Origin: Butyricimonas synergistica DSM 23225
Lineage (GTDB): Bacteria > Bacteroidota > Bacteroidia > Bacteroidales > Marinifilaceae
Length of the DNA: 64,000 nucleotides
Direction: 5' to 3'
Assembly (NCBI RefSeq): GCF_000379665.1
Contig: NZ_KB903367.1
Span: forward strand, 124,001-188,000
Shown here: one piece after another, positions 38,834 to 47,983 of the stretch
How positions within the stretch are numbered: position 1 is the stretch's first letter
How the letters are laid out: every line of letters begins with the position of its first letter
The notes under the pieces: model-generated
The model's input: the letters and a program-made list of their open reading frames with translations, nothing else
What the model was told of the DNA's origin: nothing
The model's database searches: none
Program-made: the position numbers and the translations under genes

Positions 38834-39493
38834 ATGATGAGTGTAGCGCAAGCAGTAGAAGGAGTTGTAAAGCATAAGCCTTATTTGTCGGAAGCTCTGG
38901 CATCCGGGATTATCAATATTTCGGCATTGGCAAGACAGATTCAGCCGGAGTTGGAAACGATGTTGGGTAAACCGTTGAACGCAGGGGCTATCGTGATGGC
39001 ATTGAATCGGTTGGCTCCTTATTTGCAAGTACGGGAGCAGGTGCAGTTAAAAAAATTGTTGAACAACATGGGGGACATTATTTTGCGGAGTAACCTGTGT
39101 GATTACACGTTTAAGAACTCTAACACGTTGGTCGATTGTCATATACGGGTGCTGAAATCCATATCCCGGCGGGAGGAAGTGTTTTACACGATGGTACAGG
39201 GTGTTTTTGAAACCAACCTTGTCGTGAGTGAGGTGATGGAGAACGTGGTGGACGAGTATTTCAAGGAGGAGCAATGTATCTTCAAGCAGAACGGACTCTC
39301 ATCCGTGACGTTGAAACTGCCCAAGGGGAATATCCTGCAACCGGGTTTTTATTATTGTATCATGAAAGAGTTGTCGTGGGAAGGAATCAACTTGACCGAG
39401 GTGATTTCCTCGACGAATGAGTTTACCGTTGTCGTGGATAACTCGTTAATAGATAAAACGTTTGTTGTTTTAAAAAATATCAGCCGGAAGTAA
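38834..39493 (+). CDS. ACT-like domain protein of unknown role
   Basis: The product is 219 residues (a second ATG follows directly at 38837). The N-terminal 70 residues are helical (SVAQAVEGVVKHKPYLSEAL, ALARQIQPELETMLGKPLNA) and look like a small winged-helix or regulatory module. The C-terminal half has the alpha-beta pattern of an ACT domain (NGLSSVTLKLPKGNILQPGF, WEGINLTEVISSTNEFTVVV), as in the regulatory end of aspartate kinases; homologues are sometimes labelled so. No kinase domain is present. It could be an amino-acid sensing regulator. It is bounded by heptamer repeats on both sides, the downstream one inverted. Confidence 0.65.
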   Translation: MMSVAQAVEGVVKHKPYLSEALASGIINISALARQIQPELETMLGKPLNAGAIVMALNRLAPYLQVREQVQLKKLLNNMGDIILRSNLCDYTFKNSNTLVDCHIRVLKSISRREEVFYTMVQGVFETNLVVSEVMENVVDEYFKEEQCIFKQNGLSSVTLKLPKGNILQPGFYYCIMKELSWEGINLTEVISSTNEFTVVVDNSLIDKTFVVLKNISRK

Positions 39494-39649
39494 TTGAGAA
39501 TTGAAAATTGAAAATTGAAAATGAAATAGATGAGTTTTCCGGTAAAAATACTAATTTTGCGGAGAATGTATAATCTAGGAGTTTAATAATGAATTATTGA
39601 GATTGTTAATGCTTGGCATTTTCGATTTTCAATTTTCAATTTTCAATTG
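39494..39649. repeat. Inverted pair of heptamer repeats before ffh
   Basis: TTGAAAA units (39494-39522) face TTTTCAA units (39617-39649) across 94 nt. The two arms are complementary over about 25 bp, so an mRNA hairpin could form between the ACT-like gene and ffh. No terminator T-tract is evident. Confidence 0.75.
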
Positions 39650-39655
39650 ATAATT

Positions 39656-40981
39656 ATGTTTGAGAATCTATCGGAGAGGTTAGAGAAATCATTTAAGATT
39701 TTAAAAGGACAGGGGAAAATCACCGAAATCAACGTGGCAGAAACGTTGAAAGAGGTAAGACGTTCATTGCTGGATGCCGACGTAAACTATAAGATAGCGA
39801 AAGAGTTTACTAATACGGTTAAGGAAAGAGCTTTGGGGATGGACGTGTTGACCGCCGTGAAGCCGGGACAGATGATGGTGAAGATCGTTCACGACGAGTT
39901 GATTCAGTTGATGGGCGGTACGAATGTTGATATTAATATAAAGGGCAATCCAGCCGTTATTTTGATGTCTGGTCTTCAAGGATCCGGTAAAACGACGTTT
40001 TCCGGTAAGCTGGCAAATCTGTTGAAAACGAAACGGGGAAAGCATCCTTTGCTGGTAGCCTGTGACGTGTATCGTCCGGCTGCAATCGAGCAGTTGAAAG
40101 TGTTGGGAGAGCAGATCGGGGTGCCTGTGTATAGCGAGGTGGGGAATAACGATCCCGTGAAGATTGCCTTGAATGCCGTGAAGGAAGCCCGGGCTACCGG
40201 AAAAGACGTGGTTATAGTCGATACAGCCGGGCGTCTTGCTATTGACGAGCAGATGATGAACGAGATCGCTGCTATCAAGAAAGCGATAGAGCCGGAAGAA
40301 ACGCTTTTCGTGGTCGACTCCATGACCGGACAAGATGCGGTGAACACGGCGAAAGAGTTTAACGACCGCTTGAATTTCGACGGGGTTATTCTGACGAAGT
40401 TGGATGGTGATACTCGCGGTGGTGCAGCCCTTTCTATTCGTACGGTGGTGAACAAACCGATCAAATTTGTCGGAACCGGCGAGAAATTGGAAGCGCTGGA
40501 TGTCTTCCATCCCGATCGTATGGCTGACCGTATCTTGGGGATGGGTGATATCGTTTCTTTGGTGGAGAAAGCACAAGAGCAATTTGACGCGGAGGAAGCC
40601 AAGAAATTGCAGAAAAAGATTGCCAAGAACCAGTTTAACTTCAATGACTTCCTGAGCCAGATACAACAAATCAAGAAGATGGGTAATATCAAGGATTTGG
40701 CATCCATGATTCCCGGCGTGGGTAAAGCATTGAAGGACGTGGATATTGACGACGATGCTTTCAAGGGGGTCGAGGCTATCATCCATTCCATGACTCCGGC
40801 GGAGCGAGAGAATCCCGAATTGCTGAACGGTTCCCGTCGTAAACGTATAGCCACGGGTAGTGGAACCACCATCCAAGATGTGAACCGCTTGTTGAAGCAA
40901 TTTGATGAATCCAAGAAGATGATGCGGATGCTGTCAAAAGGCGGTAAGATGATGGGGAAAGCACCGATGAAAAGACGCTAA
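39656..40981 (+). CDS. ffh: Signal recognition particle protein Ffh
   Basis: This 441-residue GTPase recognises signal sequences and, with 4.5S RNA and FtsY, delivers ribosomes to the Sec translocon. The start [20 protein letters not shown] follows the heptamer repeat; an in-frame TTG at 39647 is not preferred. The N domain is followed by the G domain: [20 protein letters not shown] (P-loop), [40 protein letters not shown] (switch II) and [15 protein letters not shown] (TKxD). The methionine-rich M domain ends with [15 protein letters not shown], and [15 protein letters not shown] contains the 4.5S RNA-binding region. Confidence 0.97.
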   Translation: MFENLSERLEKSFKILKGQGKITEINVAETLKEVRRSLLDADVNYKIAKEFTNTVKERALGMDVLTAVKPGQMMVKIVHDELIQLMGGTNVDINIKGNPAVILMSGLQGSGKTTFSGKLANLLKTKRGKHPLLVACDVYRPAAIEQLKVLGEQIGVPVYSEVGNNDPVKIALNAVKEARATGKDVVIVDTAGRLAIDEQMMNEIAAIKKAIEPEETLFVVDSMTGQDAVNTAKEFNDRLNFDGVILTKLDGDTRGGAALSIRTVVNKPIKFVGTGEKLEALDVFHPDRMADRILGMGDIVSLVEKAQEQFDAEEAKKLQKKIAKNQFNFNDFLSQIQQIKKMGNIKDLASMIPGVGKALKDVDIDDDAFKGVEAIIHSMTPAERENPELLNGSRRKRIATGSGTTIQDVNRLLKQFDESKKMMRMLSKGGKMMGKAPMKRR

Positions 40982-40984
40982 GAA

Positions 40985-41075
40985 TTAAGTGATTCAGTGA
41001 TTTACGATTTAGTGATTGGAAATAGAAAATCACTAAATCATTGAATCGCCAATCACAGAATCAAATAATCATAAA
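40985..41075. repeat. AATCACTAAATC-type repeats between ffh and folD
   Basis: Imperfect copies of GTGATTTAGTGATT-like units at 40987-41020 face inverted copies AATCACTAAATCA at 41027-41040 and further CAATCACAGAATCA at 41050-41063. They fill most of the ffh-folD gap and can form a hairpin. Confidence 0.6.
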
Positions 41076-41087
41076 TTTAGAAGATCG

Positions 41088-41963
41088 ATGGAAATTATTG
41101 ACGGTAAAAAAATTTCAGCACAGATCAAGCAGGAGATAGCAGACGAGGTCGCTCGTTTCGTGGCGGAAGGGAAGAAAGTCCCTCATTTGGTAGCTGTGCT
41201 TGTTGGAAATGACGGGGCAAGTGAGACTTACGTGGCTAGTAAGGTGAAAGCTTGTCAAGCGGTCGGGATGAAAAGTTCGGAACTGAGGTATGGTGATGAT
41301 ATTACCGAGGAACAGTTACTGGAAGTGATCGACAAGTTGAACGACGACCCGGATGTGGACGGGTTTATCGTGCAATTGCCTCTCCCGAAGCATATTTCCG
41401 AAGAAAAAGTTTTGAACCGTATCAATCCGGATAAGGACGTCGATGGTTTCCATCCCTGTAACGTGGGACGCATGGTGTTGGATTTACCGACTTATTTGCC
41501 TGCAACCCCGGCAGGAATTGTCGAGTTGTTGGCCCGCTACGAAATCCCAACGGAAGGGAAACATTGCGTGGTAGTCGGACGGAGCAACATTGTCGGAACC
41601 CCGATGGCTATATTGATGTCGCGCAAGTCGAAGCATGCGAATTGTACAGTGACTTTGTGTCATAGCCGGACGGCAAACTTGAAAGAGATTACTTTGCAGG
41701 CGGATATATTGGTTGTGGCAATCGGTGTCCCTCATTTCTTGAAAGAAGATATGGTGAAGGAGGGAGCCGTGGTGGTCGATGTGGGAATTCATCGTTTACC
41801 TTCCGAAACGACCAAAACAGGCTGGAAACTCGTGGGTGACGTGGATTACGATCACGTGGCTCCGAAATGTTCTTATATAACCCCGGTTCCCGGTGGTGTG
41901 GGACCGATGACGATTGTCACCTTGTTGCAAAACACGGTGAAGGCTTGTAAGGCAAAACATTAA
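41088..41963 (+). CDS. folD: Bifunctional methylenetetrahydrofolate dehydrogenase/cyclohydrolase
   Basis: FolD interconverts 5,10-methylene-, methenyl- and 10-formyl-tetrahydrofolate in one-carbon metabolism. The 291-residue product matches the family. Signatures are [20 protein letters not shown] (with catalytic Lys in YVASKVKA), [60 protein letters not shown] (NADP-binding loop) and [20 protein letters not shown]. It shares the one-carbon theme with thyA and folA but is far from them. Confidence 0.97.
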   Translation: MEIIDGKKISAQIKQEIADEVARFVAEGKKVPHLVAVLVGNDGASETYVASKVKACQAVGMKSSELRYGDDITEEQLLEVIDKLNDDPDVDGFIVQLPLPKHISEEKVLNRINPDKDVDGFHPCNVGRMVLDLPTYLPATPAGIVELLARYEIPTEGKHCVVVGRSNIVGTPMAILMSRKSKHANCTVTLCHSRTANLKEITLQADILVVAIGVPHFLKEDMVKEGAVVVDVGIHRLPSETTKTGWKLVGDVDYDHVAPKCSYITPVPGGVGPMTIVTLLQNTVKACKAKH

Positions 41964-41965
41964 AT

Positions 41966-42033
41966 AATTGAAGATTGAGAATTAGAATGACTGGGAAAGT
42001 CATTTTCAATTTTCAATTTTCAATTTTCAATTG
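41966..42033. repeat. Inverted heptamer pair upstream of the SpmAB-like gene
   Basis: TTGAAGATTGAGAATTAGAA (degenerate TTGAAAA units) is followed after GACTGGGAAAGTC by four perfect TTTTCAA units. GACT and AGTC close the loop, so the whole forms an extended hairpin just before the start codon of the next gene. Confidence 0.75.
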
Positions 42034-42038
42034 ATATC

Positions 42039-43271
42039 ATGGTTCTCAATTACATTTGGATATTCTTATTTGGAGCGGCATTTTTGGTGGCTCTGTGCAA
42101 ATTACTTTTCATGGGTGACACGGAGGTGTTTTCTGCTATCGTGAAAGCTACTTTCGATATGTCGAAGACTGGGTTTGAGATTTCGCTGGGACTGACGGGA
42201 GTGTTGACCTTATGGATGGGAATCATGAAAATCGGGGAGCGTGGGGGTGCGGTGAAGGTGATGTCGTGGTTGATTAGTCCTTTTTTTCGTAAATTGTTTC
42301 CCGAGTTACCGCCCGATAGTCCGGCATACGGTTCTATCATGATGAATATCGCGGCGAATATGTTGGGACTGGATAATGCTGCCACACCCGTGGGGTTGCG
42401 TGCCATGCAACAGATGCAGGAGGTGAACCCGCATAAGGATAGGGCGTCTAATGCACAAATTATGTTCTTGGTGCTGAATACTTCCGGTCTGACTATTATC
42501 CCCGTGTCTGTTATGGTCTACCGGGCGCAGATGGGGGCTGCCAATCCGGCGGATATATTCATTCCGATACTTCTAGCCACGTATGTTTCCACGCTTGCGG
42601 GACTGATAGCGGTTGCGATTTACCAGAAACTGAATTTGTTCAACCGGGTGGTTATGGCTTACTTGATCGGCGGAACTCTGGTCGTGGGAGGGTTGATCTG
42701 GTATTTTTCCGGATTGGATAAAGAAACGATTACCACGGTGTCTGCCGTTGCCAGCAACGTGATCCTGTTCTCTATTATTGTGGCTTTTATCGCGATGGGT
42801 GCCTGGCATCGTATTAATGTTTACGATGCTTTTATCGACGGGGCTAAGGAAGGTTTCTCGATTGCGGTGAAGATCATTCCCTATCTGGTGGCGATACTTG
42901 TTGCTGTGGGCGTGTTCCGTGCTGCCGGGGCTATGGATATGTTGATGGGAGGGTTGGAACGTTTGTGCCTGGCGTGTGGCTTGGATGCCGATTTTATCCC
43001 GGCGTTACCGACGGCATTGATGAAACCCTTGAGCGGTAGTGGTGCTCGCGGTTTGATGATCGACACGATGAATACCTTCGGGGCGGATTCTTTTGCGGGA
43101 AGACTAGCTTCGACGTTCCAAGGGGCAACTGATACAACTTTTTATATTATAGCTGTTTATTTTGGTGCTGTCGGCATTAAGAATACCCGCTACGCTATTC
43201 CTTGCGGGTTGATTGCCGATTTAGCGGGAATTATTGCAGCCCTGGTGATGGCATATCTGTTTTTCGCTTAA
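42039..43271 (+). CDS. Nucleoside recognition (Gate) domain membrane protein, SpmA-SpmB fusion type
   Basis: This 410-residue polytopic inner-membrane protein carries two Gate (nucleoside-recognition) domains in one chain, equal to fused spore maturation proteins A and B. The first half has SLGLTGVLTLWMGIMKIGER and MMNIAANMLGLDNAATPVGL (the NxLGLxxAATP hallmark). The second half has AIKIIPYLVAI-like AVKIIPYLVAILVAVGVFRA and LMKPLSGSGARGLMIDTMNT (PxSGSGARG). GATDTTFYIIAVYFGAVGIK closes the second domain. In non-spore-formers such proteins are of unknown transport or envelope function. Its 3' end overlaps the convergent DUF4251 gene by 41 nt. Confidence 0.9.
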   Translation: MVLNYIWIFLFGAAFLVALCKLLFMGDTEVFSAIVKATFDMSKTGFEISLGLTGVLTLWMGIMKIGERGGAVKVMSWLISPFFRKLFPELPPDSPAYGSIMMNIAANMLGLDNAATPVGLRAMQQMQEVNPHKDRASNAQIMFLVLNTSGLTIIPVSVMVYRAQMGAANPADIFIPILLATYVSTLAGLIAVAIYQKLNLFNRVVMAYLIGGTLVVGGLIWYFSGLDKETITTVSAVASNVILFSIIVAFIAMGAWHRINVYDAFIDGAKEGFSIAVKIIPYLVAILVAVGVFRAAGAMDMLMGGLERLCLACGLDADFIPALPTALMKPLSGSGARGLMIDTMNTFGADSFAGRLASTFQGATDTTFYIIAVYFGAVGIKNTRYAIPCGLIADLAGIIAALVMAYLFFA

Positions 43272-43785
43272 CGATCTGACCGACATAGCTGATTGGTGAG
43301 CGTTTCCGATCGCTGAAATAGAGATAACATGTACCGTCATATTGAATGTGCATATTCAAATAATAGACATCGCCTCCGGATACGATGGTAAGCTGGTAAG
43401 CTATTGCTTTTTTCTTCCCTTCCCAATAGACTTTCACGGTTCGGCTAAACAGGATGTTTTGGAATGAGATGGTATCTAGTTGTGAACCGGATTTCACGCT
43501 TCCCTCACCGAAATAGGGAAGGTTTGCTTTCACGAGAGAGTCCTGTACCCATAAATAACAGTTTTTTGGGTCAATATCAATATTGTTTCCCGCTCCGGGA
43601 GGGGTAAAGAGGGTTTGTACCGTGGGGGTGGCAATGTAGAACTTCACGGTGAATTTGTCACTGTTGACGAGTGCTAATGTTTTTTGAAATTCTTTCTCGA
43701 ATCGGTTTTCTTTTTTGTTTTGTGCCTTGACCGGAATGATTGTTATAGCAAGTAATAGTCCGGTGATAAATAATAGTCTTTTCAT
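43231..43785 (-). CDS. DUF4251 domain-containing secreted protein
   Basis: This 184-residue protein has a signal peptide (MKRLLFITGLLLAITIIPVK, cleaved after AQ). The mature part contains the DUF4251 beta-rich region: FTVKFYIATPTVQTLFTPPG, NIDIDPKNCYLWVQDSLVKA, NLPYFGEGS and YLNMHIQYDGTCYLYFSDRK. Function is unknown; members are small periplasmic or outer-membrane-associated proteins found only in Bacteroidota. The last 13 codons overlap the end of the SpmAB-like gene on the other strand. There is no intrinsic terminator for either gene. Confidence 0.88.
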   Translation of the reverse strand: MKRLLFITGLLLAITIIPVKAQNKKENRFEKEFQKTLALVNSDKFTVKFYIATPTVQTLFTPPGAGNNIDIDPKNCYLWVQDSLVKANLPYFGEGSVKSGSQLDTISFQNILFSRTVKVYWEGKKKAIAYQLTIVSGGDVYYLNMHIQYDGTCYLYFSDRKRSPISYVGQIVKRKTDMPSPGLQ

Positions 43786-43953
43786 GTTTCCCGTTTTGAG
43801 AGGGTATACGGGAAAGAGGGGAAATGGTTTTGTATATATAATGTGTTAATTATTATTATATTTTGTTTGTATGATAGTATGCTATTAGGTATTTCGTGTT
43901 TTATAATAAACGAGATAGAACAACAATTATTAGTACCATTAATAACAAAAAAT

Positions 43954-44183
43954 ATGGAAAGAGGATTGATAATTAAAAGATATTGTTTGTTGTCATTGCT
44001 GTGTGTTTTAGTGTGACAGTGAATGCTTCGGTAGAATTGACGTATCTAGATGATGGGACTTATCGCTCATCACCCTCACCGGGCACTTCACCTATTCTTA
44101 TAGAATTGGGTGCACCGATCTCACCTTTATTTGAGAATAATTATTTAATAAATTTGAAATTGTGGGCGATTAAGGAGGATTAA
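43954..44183 (+). pseudogene. Small secreted protein broken by a frameshift
   Basis: ATG 43954 opens MERGLIIKRYCLLSLLCVLV and then stops at TGA. A frame shifted relative to it continues TVNASVELTYLDDGTYRSSP and on to LKLWAIKED. Joined, the two give a normal signal peptide with a cleavage site at VNA-S and a mature chain of about 50 residues. The mature part, with 'RSSPSPGTSPILIELGAPIS', resembles small Bacteroidales secreted proteins of the DUF3244 type, but I am not sure. The single frameshift near 44010 makes it a likely pseudogene or a sequencing error. Confidence 0.5.
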
Positions 44184-44257
44184 TTACAACTGAATATTTT
44201 CTAGGAAGGTTGTTTTATTTCGTTTTTTTTTGTAATTGTAAAATTAAAAACGTAACC

Positions 44258-47200
44258 ATGGATTTTCAAGATATATTGCTAGTTGCTTGTTACGAGCGTA
44301 GATTGATAAACCGGAGTTTTACTTTTATGCTTTTGTGTTTTGTTGGGATTATCGGAATATCCGCTTTTCATTTGTTCGCACATAGTATTTGGAGAACGTT
44401 TCCTTTTCAGGTAGATATTCCAGCAGCAATGCCTTACGTGAATGCCTATTTGTTTTGTGTGTTTCAGTCTTTTGCGTTGTTGTTTCTTGGAGGAGATTTT
44501 CTGAAGCGGGATATTAAATACAATACGAATGACGTGTTTTTTTCTCGTCCGATAGGGAATGCCGAATATATCTTGGGTAAATTTTTGGCATTGGTACAAT
44601 TCTTTTTGATGCTAGCAGTGGTGATAGGAGGTATTGCTTGGGCTATAAATCTCTTTGCAAGTAAAGCTGTATGTAATTTTGGGTATTACGTGTTTTATTT
44701 TTTGACCTTGACTTTGCCTGTTACTCTTTTTGTGGCAGCCTTCACTATTCTCGTGAGGGTATATATAAAAAATCAGGCGTTGAGTTTATTCTTTTTGTTT
44801 GTTTTCTGGGGAGGTACTGTACTCTTGCTCCCTCATTTTTTGCATGGGGCATTTGATTTTTTGGCGGCAGGGATCCCGAATACCTTTTCCGCTATCGTGG
44901 GACATCCGGCGTTAGGGAGTTATTTGGTACAAAGACTTATGTTTGTATCGTGTTCATTTTGTTGTATCGTTTTTATTATTAGAAAATATCCAAGGGCGAG
45001 TAATTTTCTTTTTTTGTCATCCCGGACAGGTAAAATAGGAATAATTGCCGGGGGTATGATTGTTTTGTGTACATGGTTGTTTTTGTATCCTTTTTATCAA
45101 ATGAATAAGGTACGGAAAAATTATGTGGAAATCTATAAGTATTATGACTCGTTGCCTAAAGTAAGTGTCCGAACTCATGATATTACTTTTCGACAAGAAA
45201 AAGACAGATATCTTGCCTCTAGTCGCCTTGAGATCGAGAATATGAACGAGAAAACTATTGATACATTGTTATTTTACCTGAATCCGGGGCTGAATGTTTC
45301 GGGGTTACGGATTTCAGGAAAGAATTATTCTTTTCGGCGACATGAGCAGATCGTGCTGGTTCCTTATTCGTTAGGTACAAAAGAGAAATGTGTTTTAGAG
45401 ATGGACTACGGGGGGGCTCTTACCTCTGATATTTGTTATCCGGACATTCCCGATGATAATTTTTATCGTTTGGATAGAATGGATTTCTTTCTTAACCCGG
45501 GACGTCATTATATGTACTTGACTTCCGATTATACTTTGATAACACCGGAGGTCTTGTGGTATCCGACTTCTGCACCTGTCGTCAATATGACTCAACCTTA
45601 TTTGGCAGTTTCGGATTACACGATATATACTTTGAGAGTAATTAATCCATTCGGACAAATGGTTATTTCCCCGGGAAAGAAGAATGTACAAGGTGATACG
45701 ATTTGTTTTTATAATGATCTTCCTCTTGTTGGCATATCCCTTGTCTGTGGGGATTTGGAGAGGATGTGTATTGAGTCGGATTCCGGGCGTTTCGAGTGCT
45801 ACTACACGAAAGGTAAGGCTCTTTTACAGGGAATTCAGGATGTGTCGGATGAAGGTAAAAAATGGGGAGTGGAAAGGGTGTGGAGATTTATCCCCCAATT
45901 GACCGTTAGCCGTGAGAAATACCCGTTTGATAAAATGGTACTGGTGGAACATCCTTTAGGCTATATGTCTTTCCAACGACCGTGGAAATCAATATCCAAT
46001 TACGCTTGCCCTGAGGTTTATTTTTTCCCGGAAAAGAAGGATCGGGTAAGAGTAAATTTCAATGAAATGTTAGCTCAAAGTACAGTGTATGATAATTTGT
46101 TAAAAATAGAAGAAGAGTTCTTTTTTGAAAAATTTCGTCCTTTTCTTCGTGCTCGTTTTCCAAAGATACCCCAGGAATTGTTTTCTATTCTGTCTAAAGA
46201 TTATCCCCTCATGAACGGGATTATTTCAGCTTTTGATTGGGATCCCCGTTTTAAGCGTCACGATCGATCACGAGTTTTAAATGAGATGGAGGCATTGGAG
46301 TATTTATCTCGCAACAGTCTTGCGGAAGCTATCCGTGATCCGGATGCCTTTGATATGATGGATGTCATTATTCAATTGAAGAGTGAACAATTGCGAGAGT
46401 ATATATTGACACAAACGACTTGGGACACACTCTCGAATTTTATGTCTGGTTTTGTTGATAAATATCGTTATCAAAATATCGATGGGGAAACATTGTGTAA
46501 GGATTTTTATGAGTCAACTAGAGTCGATATTTTACCGTGGATGAATAAATGTTATAATGAGAAAGGGATTCCTCGTTTCGTGATACAAGAACCGAATACT
46601 TATTTTACATCTTCGGGAGAGGAAACAATTGTTTATTTGAGTTTTAAGATTTGGAATAAAGGAAATCTTGATGGTTGTGTTTCTTTATGGCAAGAAGATG
46701 GATTTAGTCCTTCATTTTTTTTAGAGAACAAACATGATTTTGACCGGATTTTTGTTTTTCACCGTAAAAATGGCTGGAAAGAATGGATTTTTAAAAGTAT
46801 TTTCATCCCTTTGGGTAAAGGTATGGATATTTGTATTCCCGTGGACACGTTACCGATGGTAATAAATGATGCCAGAAATTATTTTGGGATAATGGGGAGA
46901 GGTTATAAATTATCTTATATTTTTTCGGGAAATTATCCTGGAGATTATGGATTTGAGTCTCAGTTACGCCCCCTCCCGTCATCAAAAGATACAGGTGTTT
47001 TTGAGTTAGATACTTCTTTATTTTTACCCCCTCCCGGAATAATTATCGTGGATAATGAAGATCCCGGATTTCGGATTTTTGAGGAACAATTATTATTTTC
47101 TCGTAGTTTAGAAAAGCGGAAATATAGTAAGCATTCCCCTCCTTTGCCCCGTTGGGCTCTTTTTATTGATCGGGAGTCTTATGGTGATGTTGTGCGAAGT

Positions 47201-47593
47201 TTTTATTGCAAGGGAGCTGGAGGGGGGAAAGCAAAATTGGAATGGAGTGCTTCTATTCAAGAAGGAGGTATGTACGAGTTGTTTGTTTACTATCAATGGG
47301 CTCTGAATGATCCGGTATGGTTTGCTAATCAGCCATTACATCATTACACGTTTCATCATGGGGAAGTAAAAGACGATATTTTTCTTGAACCCAAGGGAAT
47401 AGAAAGAAATGTTACGATTCGTTATGCTGATGGAGGTGAAGAAAAAGCTAAGGCTGAATCTTTTTCATACTGGATTCCGGTCGGTAAATATGTTCTTGCT
47501 CCCGGCGATGTAAAACTTGTTTTACATGACAATGGATTGGCTGCAGGACAGATGCTTTATGCCGATGCCGTGAAATGGGTGAAAGTGGAGTGA
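44258..47593 (+). CDS. ABC-2 permease fused to an inactive M1-peptidase-like region and a golvesin-like C-terminal domain
   Basis: The 1111-residue protein starts at MDFQDILLVACYERRLINRS; an upstream TTG start would lie in the leader. Residues 1-300 are polytopic and match ABC-2-type permeases (GGDFLKRDIKYNTNDVFFSR, RPIGNAEYILGKFLALVQFF). The next 550 residues are extracytoplasmic and resemble the N-terminal and helical parts of M1 aminopeptidases, but no HExxH zinc site is seen. The last 110 residues (AKLEWSASIQEGGMYELFVY, ending GQMLYADAVKWVKVE) match the golvesin/xanthan-lyase C-terminal domain. No ABC ATPase gene is adjacent. Codon use is AT-richer than in the neighbours. The role is unknown. 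Confidence 0.7.
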   Translation: MDFQDILLVACYERRLINRSFTFMLLCFVGIIGISAFHLFAHSIWRTFPFQVDIPAAMPYVNAYLFCVFQSFALLFLGGDFLKRDIKYNTNDVFFSRPIGNAEYILGKFLALVQFFLMLAVVIGGIAWAINLFASKAVCNFGYYVFYFLTLTLPVTLFVAAFTILVRVYIKNQALSLFFLFVFWGGTVLLLPHFLHGAFDFLAAGIPNTFSAIVGHPALGSYLVQRLMFVSCSFCCIVFIIRKYPRASNFLFLSSRTGKIGIIAGGMIVLCTWLFLYPFYQMNKVRKNYVEIYKYYDSLPKVSVRTHDITFRQEKDRYLASSRLEIENMNEKTIDTLLFYLNPGLNVSGLRISGKNYSFRRHEQIVLVPYSLGTKEKCVLEMDYGGALTSDICYPDIPDDNFYRLDRMDFFLNPGRHYMYLTSDYTLITPEVLWYPTSAPVVNMTQPYLAVSDYTIYTLRVINPFGQMVISPGKKNVQGDTICFYNDLPLVGISLVCGDLERMCIESDSGRFECYYTKGKALLQGIQDVSDEGKKWGVERVWRFIPQLTVSREKYPFDKMVLVEHPLGYMSFQRPWKSISNYACPEVYFFPEKKDRVRVNFNEMLAQSTVYDNLLKIEEEFFFEKFRPFLRARFPKIPQELFSILSKDYPLMNGIISAFDWDPRFKRHDRSRVLNEMEALEYLSRNSLAEAIRDPDAFDMMDVIIQLKSEQLREYILTQTTWDTLSNFMSGFVDKYRYQNIDGETLCKDFYESTRVDILPWMNKCYNEKGIPRFVIQEPNTYFTSSGEETIVYLSFKIWNKGNLDGCVSLWQEDGFSPSFFLENKHDFDRIFVFHRKNGWKEWIFKSIFIPLGKGMDICIPVDTLPMVINDARNYFGIMGRGYKLSYIFSGNYPGDYGFESQLRPLPSSKDTGVFELDTSLFLPPPGIIIVDNEDPGFRIFEEQLLFSRSLEKRKYSKHSPPLPRWALFIDRESYGDVVRSFYCKGAGGGKAKLEWSASIQEGGMYELFVYYQWALNDPVWFANQPLHHYTFHHGEVKDDIFLEPKGIERNVTIRYADGGEEKAKAESFSYWIPVGKYVLAPGDVKLVLHDNGLAAGQMLYADAVKWVKVE

Positions 47594-47614
47594 TATAGAT
47601 GTCTCCGTAAAACT

Positions 47615-47848
47615 GTAAAATATCCGGCGGAAGCCCTGAAGCAAAAAATAGGTAGGGTTTATGTGCAATTCATTATAGGAACAAATGGAAGTATAACGAA
47701 TGCGAAGGTACTTCGCTCGGTTCGCCCTTTATTAGATGTTGAAGCTCTTCGGGTAATAAGAAATATGCCAAACTGGATACCCGGGATTCAGAGAGGTAAA
47801 CGGGTTAGAGTTTCTTACACGATACCAGTCGGTTTCCGATTAGATTGA
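47615..47848 (+). pseudogene. TonB C-terminal domain fossil
   Basis: A 77-codon frame without a proper start reads VKYPAEALKQKIGRVYVQFI, then TNAKVLRSVRPLLDVEALRV and ends VGFRLD. It aligns nearly residue for residue with the C-terminal TonB-like domain of the M56 protein at 49640-49890 (VKYPEKAQKEKIQGRVTVQF and so on). Only the last domain remains, so it is the tail of a second, deleted BlaR1-like gene. An internal GTG at 47663 could start a 61-residue product, but no signal for expression is seen. Confidence 0.75.
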
Positions 47849-47952
47849 TGGATAGAAATCTTTCGTACGAGTGGCAATAATATTTTTCGCTATTCATTTT
47901 GGTTTGATTTGTAGAGTATTAAAAATAATACGTGATTTTTATTTACGAAACA

Positions 47953-47983
47953 TTTGGAGTATTACGAAAATTTCGTAGATTTG
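47953..47983 (+). promoter_or_regulatory. Promoter of the BlaI-M56 operon with overlapping operator
   Basis: TTTG (47953-47956), a 19-nt spacer and TAGATTTG (47976-47983) form a full Bacteroidota promoter. A perfect palindrome, TACGAAAATTTCGTA (47963-47977), fills the spacer and overlaps the first two bases of the -7 box. ATTTACGA (47942-47949) and TCGTAAAT (47992-47999) are outer half-sites. This is the expected layout for repression by BlaI of its own operon. Confidence 0.75.

Noticed and set aside
39764-40914. Long minus-strand open frames of over 300 codons opposite ffh
   Set aside because: They are shadows of the ffh coding sequence, with no family features and an implausible His/Ser-rich composition.
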